64,000 nucleotides of DNA from Coprinopsis marcescibilis (lineage: Eukaryota > Basidiomycota > Agaricomycetes > Agaricales > Psathyrellaceae): assembly GCA_004369085.1 (NCBI GenBank), contig ML210153.1, positions 62,001 through 126,000 on the forward strand, written 5' to 3'. This document shows positions 20,116-33,108 of the stretch, one piece after another. The notes beneath the pieces are model-generated. The model did not search any database. It had not been told where the DNA came from and worked only from the letters and a program-made list of their open reading frames with translations. The position numbers and the translations under genes are program-made. The number at the start of each line of letters is the position of its first letter. The stretch's first letter is position 1.

Positions 20116-22670
20116 TCACGACGGGATATGTACTGAAAGCTTCGGCGCAGATAGATTCGAGAGGTAATCCTGGGGTGGCAGTTAATCATCGTCCCCAAGC
20201 AAGCAATCAAAGTAACTTCTTACTCTGAGCCATTTTTCCCTGTCTTCAGGACTGCAATCAAATATTGCATATCGTCTATCACGCTGTTGCCCGACATGAG
20301 GGACCGGCAAACACGGACATAGGGATTACGGACCTTGAGCACCTTCACCATTTCGCCTATGTCGACGCTTTGAGCAAGTGCTTTCATGTTCAGCTGATTC
20401 ACAGGTTCGTCGTCTTCCCCAATATCTTCGCTGGTCACCTGCAGTCCTTGATCCAACGTAACATCCTTCATCTTACTGAGGCGGCCCCAGAATTCGACGA
20501 AGGAGTTTTCGGTCAGCATTTCATCGAATGCGCGGCGTGCCTCTGTGTACCGCTCCCTTTGCCATCTGTTGTATTCTCCCTCCAGTTGATGGATGTCATA
20601 TCCGAGTTTAACGACTTGCTGAGATGTGATAAAAGAGCTAATTGGCAGTTCTTCAAATTTGGTTTTCAATGAGGGCGAGTTCTCTTCGAAGAGACTATGC
20701 AAAGCTGAGAGGTGCTTGATTCGTAGATGAGCGATGTGTGCATGGAAAAGTTTGACTTGAATATTTTGCGAAAGGGGTGAGTTTATGAATCGAGGATCGA
20801 TCCTCAACTGTTCAATTGCCGTATCCCAGTTGGTCTAGAAGAGGTGGGCAATCAGACTCTGCGTGTTAAAAAGTGATCTCTTTACCTGAGGGTCGCGGAT
20901 GGCATCAACAAGCATGGTACTATGTAGGAATGAATAATCAATGTGATATTTAAAATTACAACAGCTGTCATAAGTTGTCGAAAATGATTTACGCACTTGA
21001 ACGTCCTTTCGCCTTCTTCTTGGTTCATTCCAATCCTGCTTTTTGCGATCTTGGTCGAAACCCAGTCTTGTTGAACTTTGACTTGTTGCTCGCGCTCCTT
21101 TAGTGCCCTGTCTCGGCGTAGCTCCTTGCTCTCCTTTTCAACTGCATCCGGGGGTGTAGTGTTGGTAGGTTCCGCTTTACTGGTGGATGCAATATTCTTG
21201 ATGAACGTGTTGAACAATTCCTCGCGAAGAGAAGAGGAGCCAACAGCATCGTATCGAGGATCGGAATATAGAGACTTAGACTTCTTGACCTTTGAAAAAT
21301 GTCAGAATATAGTATCAAATTGCGCAAAAACGTGAAACTTACATCTTTCCATGAATCTCCGGCTTTGATATCTTCGTGTTCCTTAAGAAGGGTAAAGAAA
21401 TCCTGTTCTGCCTTACGAGCCGCAGCTTTTTTCTCTGAGGGAAGGATTAGTCTCTGCAAATAGTGATAAATGGCACAGTGCACCCACTTTCTCCCAGTTG
21501 CTTCAGGTAGTCTCTGAACGCCTTCTCCCTTTCCCTTTCGTCGCGACCCCAGCCATAGAAGCGCCTGTCCTTTTTCCATGTACGGCGGAAGTCTGTCCAA
21601 CTCGCACGCGTGCTCTTCACTTCTTCCATCAGCAGGCGGTCGAACTCATCTTTGGGATTGGCCTCCGCCTTGTCCTTCTTCACGACTGAATCACGAAGTT
21701 CTCGTGCCCGTTCTCGACAATAATCATCAAATGCTTCCCGGCGTGCGGCTACCGACGGAAGCAGAACATATCTTGGGTCAGAAATAAACAATGGAAGACA
21801 CGTATCCCATGGATGCAGAGGGTTAATGTCCTTCTCGCGGAGCAATGTCTGGAGGACTCGTCAACCAACGAAAGAGTGAACGGACATTTGTCACATACTT
21901 TGAATAAGGCCTTGGCCTCTTCAATAGACAGATCAACCTTGGCGGGCATGTTGAGCTGAGGGCGACCATTCTTGTTTTGTTTTCGAGATTCTTCATCCTC
22001 CCTCAGTCGTTGCTGTTTAGCCTCCTCCTCCTCTTCCTTCCGGATTCTCTCGAACTCCTCAGCCTCCTTGGCCAGCTGATCTGCGGCTTCCCGTTGCCAC
22101 TCTTCTTCCTCTTCCTCATCTTCACTAGAGTCCTCAAAATCATCCTCTTCGTCATCTAGAATCTTGGCCTTCTTCGGCGCAACAAACTCGTCAATTGCCT
22201 GTACCTCATCAATCTTCCGCTTAGCGTCCTTGGTCGGCGCATTTGTCTTTGCAGAAGATTTGGTTGAGGGAGGAGCTGTCGCTGCTGGGGGTGCCTGGTC
22301 GAAAGTCATGACTGCTTCTGCGATCTCGGGGGGTACGACCCATGAGCTCTGCTTCGTCGTCTTGTTCGAGTAAAATATGTTTCCTTCGGTCGTCGTCACT
22401 CGGAGCCAATCTGTTCCGGGGATAGCAGTTTTTATATGCGCCTTCTCTTTCTTTGGTTGCGTCGGAGTAGGTGCCGGCACAGTATAAGTGGGAAGCGGTC
22501 GAACATAAGTTGACTGCTGGGTTTGCGCATGATGGTAATATAGTTGACCACCTGGTCCTGTCCGGGATATTAGAGGGCTGATACGAATTTCGAGATACCA
22601 CTTACATACCCAGATGCTGTGTCCAGCCAGGAGGCAGCGGGGGCATTGACATTGGTGGAATATTTGACAT
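20116..22670 (-). CDS. dre4: TCERG1 / Dre4-like WW-FF domain transcription-splicing factor
   Basis: Nuclear protein of the CA150/TCERG1 family (fission yeast Dre4), linking transcription elongation and splicing. The start at 22670 reads MSNIPPMSMPPLPPGWTQHL and enters WW domain 1 (its last aromatic is STYVRP). WW domain 2 is DWLRVTTTEGNIFYSNKTTK, ending QSSWVVPPE. After a Lys-rich segment and a long acidic stretch come tandem FF domains, for example FKELLREKDINPLHPW, FYGWGRDEREREKAFRDYL and, in the last exons, DRRYAIFDCSPEDREKWLR. The last join (stop at 20116, after DYLSNLSAPKL) was chosen because the FF consensus continues; reading straight through to 20220 breaks it. Prp40 is the alternative, but spacing and the acidic linker fit TCERG1 better. 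Confidence 0.87.
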
Positions 22671-22962
22671 GGTCGCGGTTCGAACGAGGGAGCTAGCCTT
22701 CTGAGCGACACACGCGATGCTTCTCCAGCCTCGGCCCGCCCTTCCGTGGCAGGCGCGCTTACTACTTCTTCAGACGAGTGGCCATCTCTAATACGGCCTA
22801 CAGTGATTGTAAAGAAAAGTACATTGAGCATTGTCTTAGGTTACATGTATCGCGTTGATTGTGTCTAGAGTCGTGTCAAGTCGTGTGGCAGTCATGATCA
22901 GAGAGCAAATGAGGGAGCAATGCAACAAAACAAGAAAGATAGCAGGTGTGTATACGTGGCCA

Positions 22963-25900
22963 TTAAGCATAAAACCTAATACATGAGATGAGCGTAGTCT
23001 TTTTTGAAAGGCTTTGGATGGCTTACTTTTTATTGATTTGGTACAGGAAGAGTTCAAAGTTTACCTTCATCTTTCCACCCAAAAGTGTCAACGATGATCG
23101 TTTCTCGTACTGAGCTTGCAGAAGGTCCTCCATCCTGATGTCTTCACACCCCACTTTGGATACCACTGCCAGCAGCTTGGACTCCAAAAGTAGCGTAAAG
23201 ATGCCTGCCTTGTTGGAAGAGAGGGTGATCTGCAGTTTGTCAAACTGTCGAGGAGAGTATTGGTCGATTGAAAGCAATATGCCTTTATCGTACAGATGCT
23301 TCGCCGAGTAGATGAAGGAGCCGAATTTCGGAGTTTGTCCTGTCCTCTCCAGTTCTCGGAGGTGGAAGAATTGCTTGGAGAAAGGTAGCACACGCCGTTT
23401 CCTGTAAAATATAAGCAACACAACAGTGACCTTTTAGTGATCATACTTACTTCTTGTTTCCTTTCTGCATCGTCATCATGGCAGAATCAACATAGTTGTG
23501 GTAACTATCAATCTGTTCCATAAAGTATCTCTTCCGCTCAGCAAGCTGTTGAAGAGCTTCCATCATGCTTGTCATCTCTTGTTGTCGTTGAATACGTTTT
23601 CGATGCTTGCTACGGACGTCTCCGGCGATGGCATTCAAGATGCCTTGGAACCCATCAGCACGCGAAATGTTGCCCTGCTTTTCTAGAGCGAGCAAATCTT
23701 GTATAGCGTGAGCCTTGACTGCCGCAAAAGTCAACCTAGTAGAGCGGCAATAGTGAGCAAAGGCATTACAACTAGAAGCGCAACCTTACGATCGAATGTC
23801 TTCCAAACGATACGCTGAATCGGCGACGGCTGTGGATGGTTGCCGTCGCGGTATCTGCTTTAGCTCGTTCTCCATCTCAGCCTCCAGAATATCTTCCCAA
23901 AGCATCTCATCGTTTTCGGTGACCGGTCGCATGAGCGATTCTACAAGGTCTTGGGCAGGCTGGACACGGAGGATCGCTAACACTCCGCGCTTCGCTTGAA
24001 CCCAGAGAGTCTTTTCCTCGGCATGAGGATCTGTGGTAAAAAGTAAATGCATGCCCTGCACCAATGTTGAGAAACCGACCTTGTACGCTGGCAAAACGGT
24101 TGGTGAGGTTTAAAGTGATTGCTGTGTCTCGGGCGTCTTTGAGTTCCTCGTTATCTAGGTAGGGCACACCACCCAATTCTGACAAGATGACCCTCATTGG
24201 GTCATCGGGAGCCGCCAGAGTGTCTTGGTGTTGAATCAACAAGGAGTGGAGCGTGTATATCTCATTTGGTGAGATATATATGGGCTTTGGTTGCACAGTG
24301 ACATCCAAGAACTCGTGGGCGTGGTACTGAGATTCCGCGTCTGGAATGTTCGCCACTGAGAGAGGCATTCAGAATCAGAATCGAATTGAAAATGAGACAA
24401 AGTGCATTATACCTTCAAAGAACCAGGCGTTCATTTGTAAGATGGCTTTCTTCACATAATCATTGAGGGGCGCATACGTGGGCCTAGCGTCCTCGAAGGG
24501 AGTTCCACTTGCGATCTGCGTCAAAACTGTGGAGATCTTGTCCAAGTTCTTCCGGGCCAGAACGTCCACAGATTTGGAAACAATGTCAAGTGTTTCTGGA
24601 GACCTACACAAACCTAAGTCTCAGTAAAAGGGATATTATCGTGTCACGTACAAGATGGTAGGGTTGATATAGCGATGGTATACAAGCCGGGCAATGCATG
24701 CAGCGTACATTTCTTCGGGAGCATCTGGGAACTTATGCTGGTCATAACGTCAGTTAAATCACGACAAATACATTTTAACGGGTCCCCTACCCGGAGATAA
24801 ATCAAAAGTTCTCGAGCCAGGAACCTGATCCCATATGGCAGTTTGCGCGTAGACTGGGTGATAGCTGTCACAAATTGTTCTGCCCACCAGCGCAGGGTTT
24901 GCAGGTCTTGGACAAACCTCAGTACGTTATAGTCACAAGAAAGAAAGAACTCAACACATACGCCGGATATAGATGGGCCTGGTTTGAAGGTCTTCAATTG
25001 CCTCCCTGAAAGATACATCTTTCGGTTGAGTACTCATTCTTCCTGATCTCATTTCTTCCGCGTCAATACGGGCGCGATGAATCTAGTGGATATGTTAGAG
25101 CCCGGGTGGTTTTGAACACGCGTGAATACCTACAACGCATGGATCTATTTCGAGGTTGAGACCCTCAGTTTCTACAGCGGCCTTCAAGAGTGGTTGGAGA
25201 GCTTCGCGAAGATAGGTTGCTTGCTTCGGTCGCAGATAAGAGAAAGCGACGTTGAGATACAGAGGATGCGCAGATGTAACCTCTTCGATAGTGGGAGCGA
25301 CGGTCATTTGGTCCCGGATAGCCAGCTATTGTAAAATTAGCGAGCTGGGACATTGACTTCGAAAGGCGTCAACGAACCTGGAATAACTTAAGAAGTAGGA
25401 AGTCTTCCCGATGATCTTGGCCATACCCAAACAAGGTCAATACCACCCGCTCAACAAATCTCCTTGTAGCCTCTGGTGCAGCGTCCTTGGCCAATCGTGA
25501 GAAAAGGCGGCTGAGATATTCCCCTCGAGCCTGCAGAATATAGAATAGTTGCTGGTAAAGCTCGAGCTTGCGGCGCGCATCCTGGTCAGCTGTATTTGAG
25601 CCGGAGAATGGGTCGCCGTGCTCTGCCAGCAAGTTAACTCGGGCTGTGTGTGATGCCAAACTATCGCCTCCGTACTTGCTCCGTGCCTTGACAATTTCTT
25701 CGAAGTTCATCGCATTCTTGACCACAAGGGCAATCTTGACGTCAAGTTCATCGACGTCCGTTTCCAGTGCCTGATTCTCCCTGATAGCCTCGACAACCCT
25801 CTTTCGGAGACGTTCCACTTTGATTTCCTCTTGAAAGTCGCCTTCAGAGTCATCCAGGAGGTGAACAAAGTTCTTGATGGTTCCGACGGTAACGTTCTTG

Positions 25901-28900
25901 CCCAAGGTTAACTGTCGATATTGCTCTCTGGTCTCCTTGGCACGGAACAAAGATTGAATCTTGACGACTTTGTTCAAATTGGCCCTGAAATAGTTCAGCT
26001 TCGCATGATATGCGCGGCGCTGGAGGGTTCCCCGGAGCATTGCTTGAAGGATTGTTGCAACTGGATGGCTCCGGTGTAAGTGTGCACGCCATGCGTGGTA
26101 CTCTTGACGAACGAGGAAGCCTCGAGCCATAGACTGCACGTTCAAAACATTTGGTGCAGCAAGCTCAAGGGTCTTGTTTAATTGTTTGTGCTGTCGTTTA
26201 ACGAGGCTAGCCCGGGCAAGCGCTTGGAAGCTTTGAACGGAGGTGACGGTGTGAACATGGTTGAGTGCCTTGTTGACGCTCCTATGTTCTTGTCGCATCA
26301 GATTGGCCCGAGATCTCGCCTGGAGTGCAACGATAAAGGGAGTAGCCTTGCGAAGTCCTCGAATGAGCACGAGCAATCGCTTCCTGGCAAGGTATGTGCG
26401 CGCAGCAGCTTGCATGCTGATAATAACTTCGGTTGCGTTACGCATCTTGGCTAGTTGCGCTCGCATTCGCCGCCTGACCGCTATCCCCCTGCATCGAGCT
26501 TGCAACAGAATGAACGAGTTTTGCTGTCGTCTCAGAGCTTGCATCAAAAGAGCTTGCCGCCTTCGCACAAGTAATGCGCGTGCATGGGCTTGGAGCCCGA
26601 CAATGGAGAAGCTGATCTGCGGTTTGTAGAAAGTTTTCTGCAGCTGAGAGCGGGCGTGTCGAGTAACGTGTGCACGAGCCAGAGCTTGAATTTTGGAAAA
26701 TGAGAAGCTCATCTTCTGCAAAGCCCCTTTGAGCCTAGCACATCGCCAACGCGTAAGAACTCCTCGGATTTGAGCCTGAAGCTTGGTAACTTGGGGTGTA
26801 ATCGCCTTGATGCGTTTGATATAACGTTTCCATCGCTGTCGCACCAAATTCCCGCGAATTGTGGCTTGCAAGGCGATCGCCCAAGGTACTAGTTGAGATT
26901 GCACTTGTCGTCGCTGAAGTATTTGCCGTCGAACCAAAGTACCGATGCAGTGCGTTTGGAACTTAGCGGCATGCCTTTCTGCTAGCTTAATCCTGGTCTG
27001 CAATGCTTTGTGGTCGCGTCGCGAGAGGATGGCGCGACAGTGTGCTTGGAGCCCAAGAATTGCTGGCTCATTCTCCAAGAGAAGTCGATCACGTCCTGCA
27101 AAACTTTGTCAGTTACTTATCAGCACATAAAATTAATCAAGTTCCCACTTTCGTCTTCAGTCTCTACCTCCACCTCCGGCTCTTCGTTGATCTCCTTTGC
27201 TAGCTCCTTCCCGACGTTTCCAAAGTTTGGCATTGCTACTCCGGCATCCTTGAGTCCCTTCTGGGTTTTAGTCAGTTGATCATCAGAGAATTGAAGTTGG
27301 CCAAGCAGGTTTCCAATCCTCTGAGCCAGACCACGCCGAGCGAGCAGATGACTGTGGCACTTGTTAGATCAATTCGTGTTTCTTATGCATATGACTTGCC
27401 TCAGAGCGTGGATGCAGTAGATGACCTTGGGTATGTTCTTTTTGTCGTAAAGATCCGTGAGTTCAAAGATGAAACCCTGACAGAAGTGTGAGCACTGAAT
27501 TATTTATCGTTACGGCCAGTTGTATAGTACCTCTGGAAGGCCTTGGTTTCGAACGAAGTCGAAAAAGATGTTGATGTTATCTGAGTGTCGGAAATCCAGC
27601 TTCGCTGCCTATGAAATGTTAGAAGCATGACCAGATGCTATACTGTACGGTCGACAGACCTGGTATATTCTGCGCACCACTTGTTCTCCTTCGAAAGTGC
27701 GAACAAGTTTTGCCAATACAACGCCATTTCGCAACCCTTCCTCCATCTCGATCACACCGAAATCGAGTTCTTCCCCTATACAACCTTCTATCCACTGCTG
27801 AGCCTCTCCAACATGACACAAGTATTCGTAGGCTTGTATAAGGTGTCGCTGCTTATCGGCCCAGATTGAGCCCAGGAGGAGACGAGCGGAGGGCACCGGC
27901 TGCTGATCGCCCTTGGGTGCTTTGAGTGAAATGCGACCAGGAAGACCTACGACTCCATCGGAATTAGGCGGCGCGACATTACTTGGAGGAGACGGTTCGT
28001 GTGAGCTCAAGTCGCGTAGACGTGCAAGACGCTTCTCCCTCCTCGCAGACACAGCCTCTCTAGGTGGCGTAAGTGCCCGTTTCGGTGGCGACTCGACCTT
28101 CGCTTCCCAGTGTTCCTCTCCATCACCACTGGCAATCCTTGGCAGGTGGCGACCCAATTTCATCCTACCCCCATGACCGAGATTTTCTCTGTACGACTCC
28201 ATCTTCTTCGCTTTGCCTGCCATATATGTACTTCGATATGTTGTTGGAGACATGACCGAGTTGGCCACCGCTGGAGTCGATGGCTGCTTGGACAGCTCGG
28301 GAATTATTGGTCGATTGGTAGGTAAGCGGTCAGTCGAGGAGGATACTTGTGAATAGAATCCTTGCGATGACGTTGGTCGGCGGCGCAACGGAGTCGGTTC
28401 AGGTGTAGCAAACCCATTCTTCCAGGACTGTTCGAATCTGAGGGAAGATGTTGGGTTGTCGGTGAGGTTTGAACCAGGGTTGGTGCTAGTGGAATGACTG
28501 CGGTCGCGCAATCTCGATACGGCGTATTCGGATGGTGCTGGTGCGGTAGTAGTGGGTAGATGTATCCGGCTTGGAGTAGATGAATTGAGTGTATCAACTT
28601 CGACGGATATTCCTGTGGTATTTGGTGATAGTGGCGATGTCAAGATTGGTGCAGGCATGGTTTGACGCTTGAGATAAGTTGGTGTCCGCTGAAGATCGAA
28701 ATCGGGCCTGGATTTAGTCGGGGATGACGAGAGATATGCTGAAGTTGAAGAAGCCATGAATGCATCCTTCGTAGGACTAGCCGAAGCTGCTTCCTTGGAC
28801 CGTTCCTCCCACCTACTTCGAACAGCACCAATTGCACTGCCGTTTGGTGTCGAGCTGGATGCCACAGAAGCCTTCGAAGACCCCGAAGGAGTCATCTGGG

Positions 28901-29525
28901 ATGAAAATGATTCCTTGGTGGGACTGTTGAATATGGTCGAGGAGCCGGTGAATTGTGCCTCCGCTTCGCGGGTTCGAACTTCCCACCTGTCCCGAACAGA
29001 GCTTACGCCACTGCTCGTAGACGGACGTGTCGTTGGAGTTGGAGTTGGCGGTAGTTCCTTCATCGAGCCAATAGACTTGGAGGTTGGACGACTGTCCTGG
29101 GCGTCCTGAGGATCTTGATGTCGCTTTTCAACAGGGACGTGAATACCATTTGCAATCTGCGACTCCTTGAGAGGGGATGTCGGTGTTGTTCTTGGAAAGA
29201 CATCCTTTGTCGGGCTGGCTGAGCGAAGATCGCCCAATATGTCCCCTGCATCGCGAGTGCGGTCCTCGATCCTGCCCCTAGTAATGTCCAAACTGTTTCC
29301 TACTCGGTGTGACGTCCATCTTCGAGCTGGTACAGACGAGTTGGAGGAGCCGGTGGAGTTGGATACCAATGATATGGTCGATGACTGGGAACTGCTTCGA
29401 GATAACGGGCCTGCGCGACTTATGGATTTTGTGCGTTCCAATAAGCGTGTTTGGTACGCAAATGGGCCTGAGGCTGGTTTAGCGGCGGAGGAAGCGTTGG
29501 AGGACAATGGGTTGGAACGATCCAT
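22963..29525 (-). CDS. rng2: IQGAP / Rng2 homologue
   Basis: Very large cytokinesis scaffold of the IQGAP family, expected at the contractile ring with actin, calmodulin and myosin light chains. The true Met is at 29525 (MDRSNPLSSN). Order: a disordered Ser/Thr/Pro-rich N-terminus of about 550 residues; a calponin-homology domain (AYEYLCHVGEAQQWIEGCIG through DLYDKKNIPKVIYCIHALR); about 13 IQ-like units (25915-27075); the RasGAP-related domain (FLARELLIYLR, YHRYINPTILSPE); and the RasGAP C-terminal domain, ending LYQINKKFYA after a final intron. I put the stop at 22963 because INKKFY is the family end, whereas 23023 would truncate it. IQGAPs usually lack GAP activity. Confidence 0.95.
25915..27075 (-). 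repeat. Array of about 13 IQ-like motifs in IQGAP
   Basis: One exon carries about 13 consecutive units of the form xxQAxxRxxLxRxxx at intervals of roughly 25-30 residues, for example LQAHCRAILSRRD, LQATIRGNLVRQRW, LQAHARALLVRRRQ and VQSMARGFLVRQEY. These are calmodulin or light-chain binding helices. Human IQGAP1 has four, while fungal members carry longer arrays. Confidence 0.85.
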
Positions 29526-30184
29526 GGGCGCCAAATTGCATACCCAGGAGAAACACTAGGAGTGTCGCAGCAGAAGACAGTCGCTTTAGTTCAACCTCCT
29601 GACGACTAAATGAGAGCCTTCCCAAAATGGCCAAATATCCCACGTGACAGTGGATTACGTAGGCCAAGCCTTCTTGCCGGAAATCTCCGGTGGGCGCTTA
29701 GATGTGACGAAAGCTTCGAAGTCATCTGCCGCTCAAGTACAGAGATGATGATGATGGCATGTCTAGAGTACAGTGCAGTTGAATCTTCGTAGATACAGCG
29801 ACGAGTCTGCGATAGTTCCTGTAGACTGCACGAGAGCGGAGTAATTAGCTTAGCGCGGGGGTATCTCTCTGGCTTGGAAGAACGTTGTGTGCCAGGTTGC
29901 CACTGCAACTTTCCTGGTAAATCATTGCGGAGACTTCGCCGGAACGCGGACTCAGATTCACTTGAGATTCTCAAATCAAAAGAGCTGGCTCAAGGTGTAT
30001 GCCGTGTGGGGGTCATTCAACTGTATCGCAGGAAATCCATAGCTCTCTAATTATCCAGAACGCTCGCAAGTCTGAGCGCTTAGGTGAGTAAATGAACACT
30101 TTAGATGCTCTGTATCGTTATTCTAGAATTGCGGATAGATGGGTATTTGAAAATAAATGCGTCGCACTTCGTCCGCTCTGTATT
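29526..30184. other. Intergenic, upstream of IQGAP
   Basis: About 660 bases between two minus-strand genes, holding the IQGAP promoter and 5' leader. A 122-codon minus-strand open frame (29606-29974) has no known relatives and no splice signals that join it to either gene, so I do not call it. No RNA gene or repeat is seen. Confidence 0.5.
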
Positions 30185-32929
30185 TCAAAGCTTAGCCGAA
30201 GACGGGACTCCAACAGTCCCAAGTCGGACCCTCCACGCCTCCCTTGCAATCTCACGAAGTTGAGGCTTCAAGATTTTCCCCGAAGGCGTGCGATCTGAAG
30301 GGGATATATCGTATTGGATACTTGCAAAGAGGTCCACAAATGACTTACCAAACGGCTCCTTCTGTATCACAATGATGACAGGGACTGCGAATATGGGGAG
30401 TCTAAATTCGTGTGAGTAAGTTCGACTTGATGGACATACTGTCACTCACAATGTCTTAGCTTTGGCTAAAAGTTCAGCTTCTGTGACCCTGTCCCGATGC
30501 CGAGGTTTAATCGAGACAACTGCTGCAACTAACTCCCCTAAACGTTTATCTGGAACGCTGACTGCCGCCACCTCGAGCACGCGCTCGTCTGCGTAAAGAG
30601 CATTCTCAACTGTGACAGAGTCCTGCAGAGAGTTAATCTTTAAACGAGCTATGAGAATGGCCATAGTACATACAATATTCTCCCCGCCTCTGATAATGAT
30701 ATCCTTGACTAGGCGATACTTATTAGGTTATATCTCATATAAGTAGGCTCCAAGAAAACACGTACTACGGTCCCGGATGTACAGGAAGCCTTCTTCATCC
30801 AAATAACCCAGATCTCCAGTGCGGAACCAGCCATCTTTCGTAATAGCCTAGTGTATCATGTCAGTGAGGGCTGAGAGGATTCGGTGATATATGCGTGCCT
30901 TTCGGGTGGTTTCTGGAGATGACGAGCGTGAGCACAGAAACAGATAGGATTCCATTTTACTCACCAGGATCGCCCCAGTAACCTTTCATGACGTTTGGGC
31001 CGCGTATCCAAACCTCTCCAATAACTCCAGCTGCGACGCTTACCCCGTCATTCACGATGACAAGATCATTGACAGGCGAGGCAAGACCACTGAGGTTGAT
31101 GGTAAGTGAAGCCGAGGATTTGAAGCAAACGGAACCATCGCTCACCACGTGGTGGGTCTAGCGGCGTAGTCCTCGCCGGCTGATAGAGTCGACTATTCAG
31201 TACTTCGATGGAGGCACCCACAGTCCCAAACTCACCGACGGAGACAGCAAGACTGTTCGTCTCGGTTAAGCCATATCCCTGGCTCAGCGCTGCACCAGGA
31301 AAAGCCGCCAGAGCCCGGGATGGGAGGTTGTTGGGGGCCGGAGCCCCACCAAACATCAGTGCACCCAAAGGCTGTCCATCGGAATAATCTACGAGGTCGG
31401 ACACCATTGAAGGAACCCTGCACGGCGGTATCAGCTACGATGTTGACTACATGTAAGGCAATGAGACTGACCCCCCTGCCACCATGATGTTTTCCAACTT
31501 GATCAAGCTAATAGAAGAATGTTTCAGGGACTATTGATTGCGAACATCGGTGGCAAGTACTCACCGAACGGCTTACGAATGTTGCACATAGTCGAATCAG
31601 GTAAGTAAGTCATCTTCATTACGCTTAACCGTTCAGCTTACCTTCTTCTGGGACCCACTTTCTCATTAGCACTATTTTCATACCACTAAAAGTCGCCAAC
31701 ATCTGTTGTCAGTGTCAGCAGTTGAATGTGCCGCGGATGGAGCAGAACTTACGGCCAAGCTCGTGGAACCGGTGACATGGAACAACGGAACAGAAATTAA
31801 TATCCCTATCTGGGGGCCAAGTGAGCTAACAGGGGTTTCCCCTCTGCGTAAGGCCGCGCGGGCACTTCCCACAGAAAGCTTTCCGGGATGAGAGTAAGAC
31901 TCGGGGTTACGAGAAAGTCAGACTTACATTCATAACATTCGTCAAGTATTGTCGGTGAGTACTCAATACACCTTTGGGTAAACCGGTTGTACCTAAGAGA
32001 GAGTTATCGTATGCCGCTAGCTCGAGAATGAGATGTACTTACCAGAGGTGAAATACACTGAGGCATTGTCCTCCGGCTGAATTTCTGGATCAGCCGTGAT
32101 GGCATCAAGAGGGCCGGTGTATGCATCAAGGGAATCATTCCAGGTTTGCATGCCGTTCCAATGGCCTTTGCCTTCATGCGCCTCTAAAACGCAAATTCCG
32201 GCTACGCCTTTGTCGACAAGACTAGAAGCTATTGGCTCCAAACGATCTGCGCGCTCGGCATCTACAATGACGACCTTGCATTGGGTGTGCACGAAACAGT
32301 GTTTCAAGACGTCGGTTGGTGACCAGCTGTGAATGAATTCAACGACGGCCAGCGGGAGTCTTCATTCGAGAAACGACGACGATACATACGCATTTACCAG
32401 GACAGAAACAGCACCAATGAAGTCTGTACCAAGTACGTTTGTTGAACAAAAGTACCTGGACTGATTCAAGGACGGACAACTCACGGCAGGCCCAGAACGC
32501 AACCATGTATTCGGGGTAGTTTCTTGCACATATTCCGACCCTGTCACCTAGCACACTGTTGGTCTAAGTCTTGACTGTGATGTTGAACTCGGACGAACCT
32601 TTGCGGACACCATAGACGTGGCGAAGTAAAGAGGCGGCCTTGGTGGCCCGGACATGAACCTCAGAGAACGTATACCTTTGATTTTGGTATACGAGATAGA
32701 CGGAATCCTTGTGTTTGGGGGCCGAAGACAGCCAAAAGGCGCGCAGAGACGGCCACTGATTGACGTAGACGCGCTGGAGACGGCCGTCAATAAGACGCGT
32801 CTGAACTTCGAGGGGAGCACCCGGTGCGACGAGCAAGGCCCCGACTGGGAACAGAGTAAGTAACAGGGAAGATATAGGATACACAAGGCACATGCCTTCC
32901 TTGACTGAACGTTTGGGAGACCAAGCCAT
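30185..32929 (-). CDS. AMP-binding enzyme, acyl-CoA synthetase type
   Basis: Adenylate-forming enzyme that activates a carboxylic acid with ATP and then forms a thioester with CoA. The AMP-binding P-loop is complete after splicing ([18 protein letters not shown]). [14 protein letters not shown], [14 protein letters not shown] and [11 protein letters not shown] blocks follow, then the GDLG and IIRGGENI motifs, and the C-terminal catalytic Lys region [14 protein letters not shown] family block opening [11 protein letters not shown] spans two introns near 31140-31250, so the gene looks intact. The first intron (32845-32895) has a GC donor; read through, it would insert a hydrophobic stretch absent from the family. 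Substrate is not predictable. No peroxisomal PTS1 is seen (the chain ends SSAKL). Confidence 0.87.
32845..32895 (-). other. Predicted GC-AG intron in the AMP-binding gene
   Basis: The exon [11 protein letters not shown] is followed by GGAAG-GCATGT and, 51 bases on, by acceptor TTCCCAG. Splicing gives [13 protein letters not shown], which fits the usual start of fungal relatives; not splicing keeps the frame but adds a 17-residue hydrophobic insert. Both forms are open, so this is less certain than the other GC-AG cases. Confidence 0.5.
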
Positions 32930-33108
32930 CGGGGTGGGGAAAGAGGGGACTCCTGACAGGCTGGCGAGGTAGGTCCTTATATACGCTCAGCTTGACATAC
33001 CGGCCATATCGGAGGCAATGGCAAAGAGCCGGCAGCGGCTATTTGCAACTCCGGCAACATTGAACGGCCGTTCCCCAGGTCTACTACGACGGTTTATCGT
33101 GCATCATC

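Noticed and set aside
29606..29974. 122-codon minus-strand open frame upstream of IQGAP
   Set aside because: Cannot be joined to IQGAP by plausible splice sites and resembles nothing.
31140..31250. Apparent frameshift in the AMP-binding enzyme
   Set aside because: Two ordinary introns restore the conserved [11 protein letters not shown] block, so the gene is intact.
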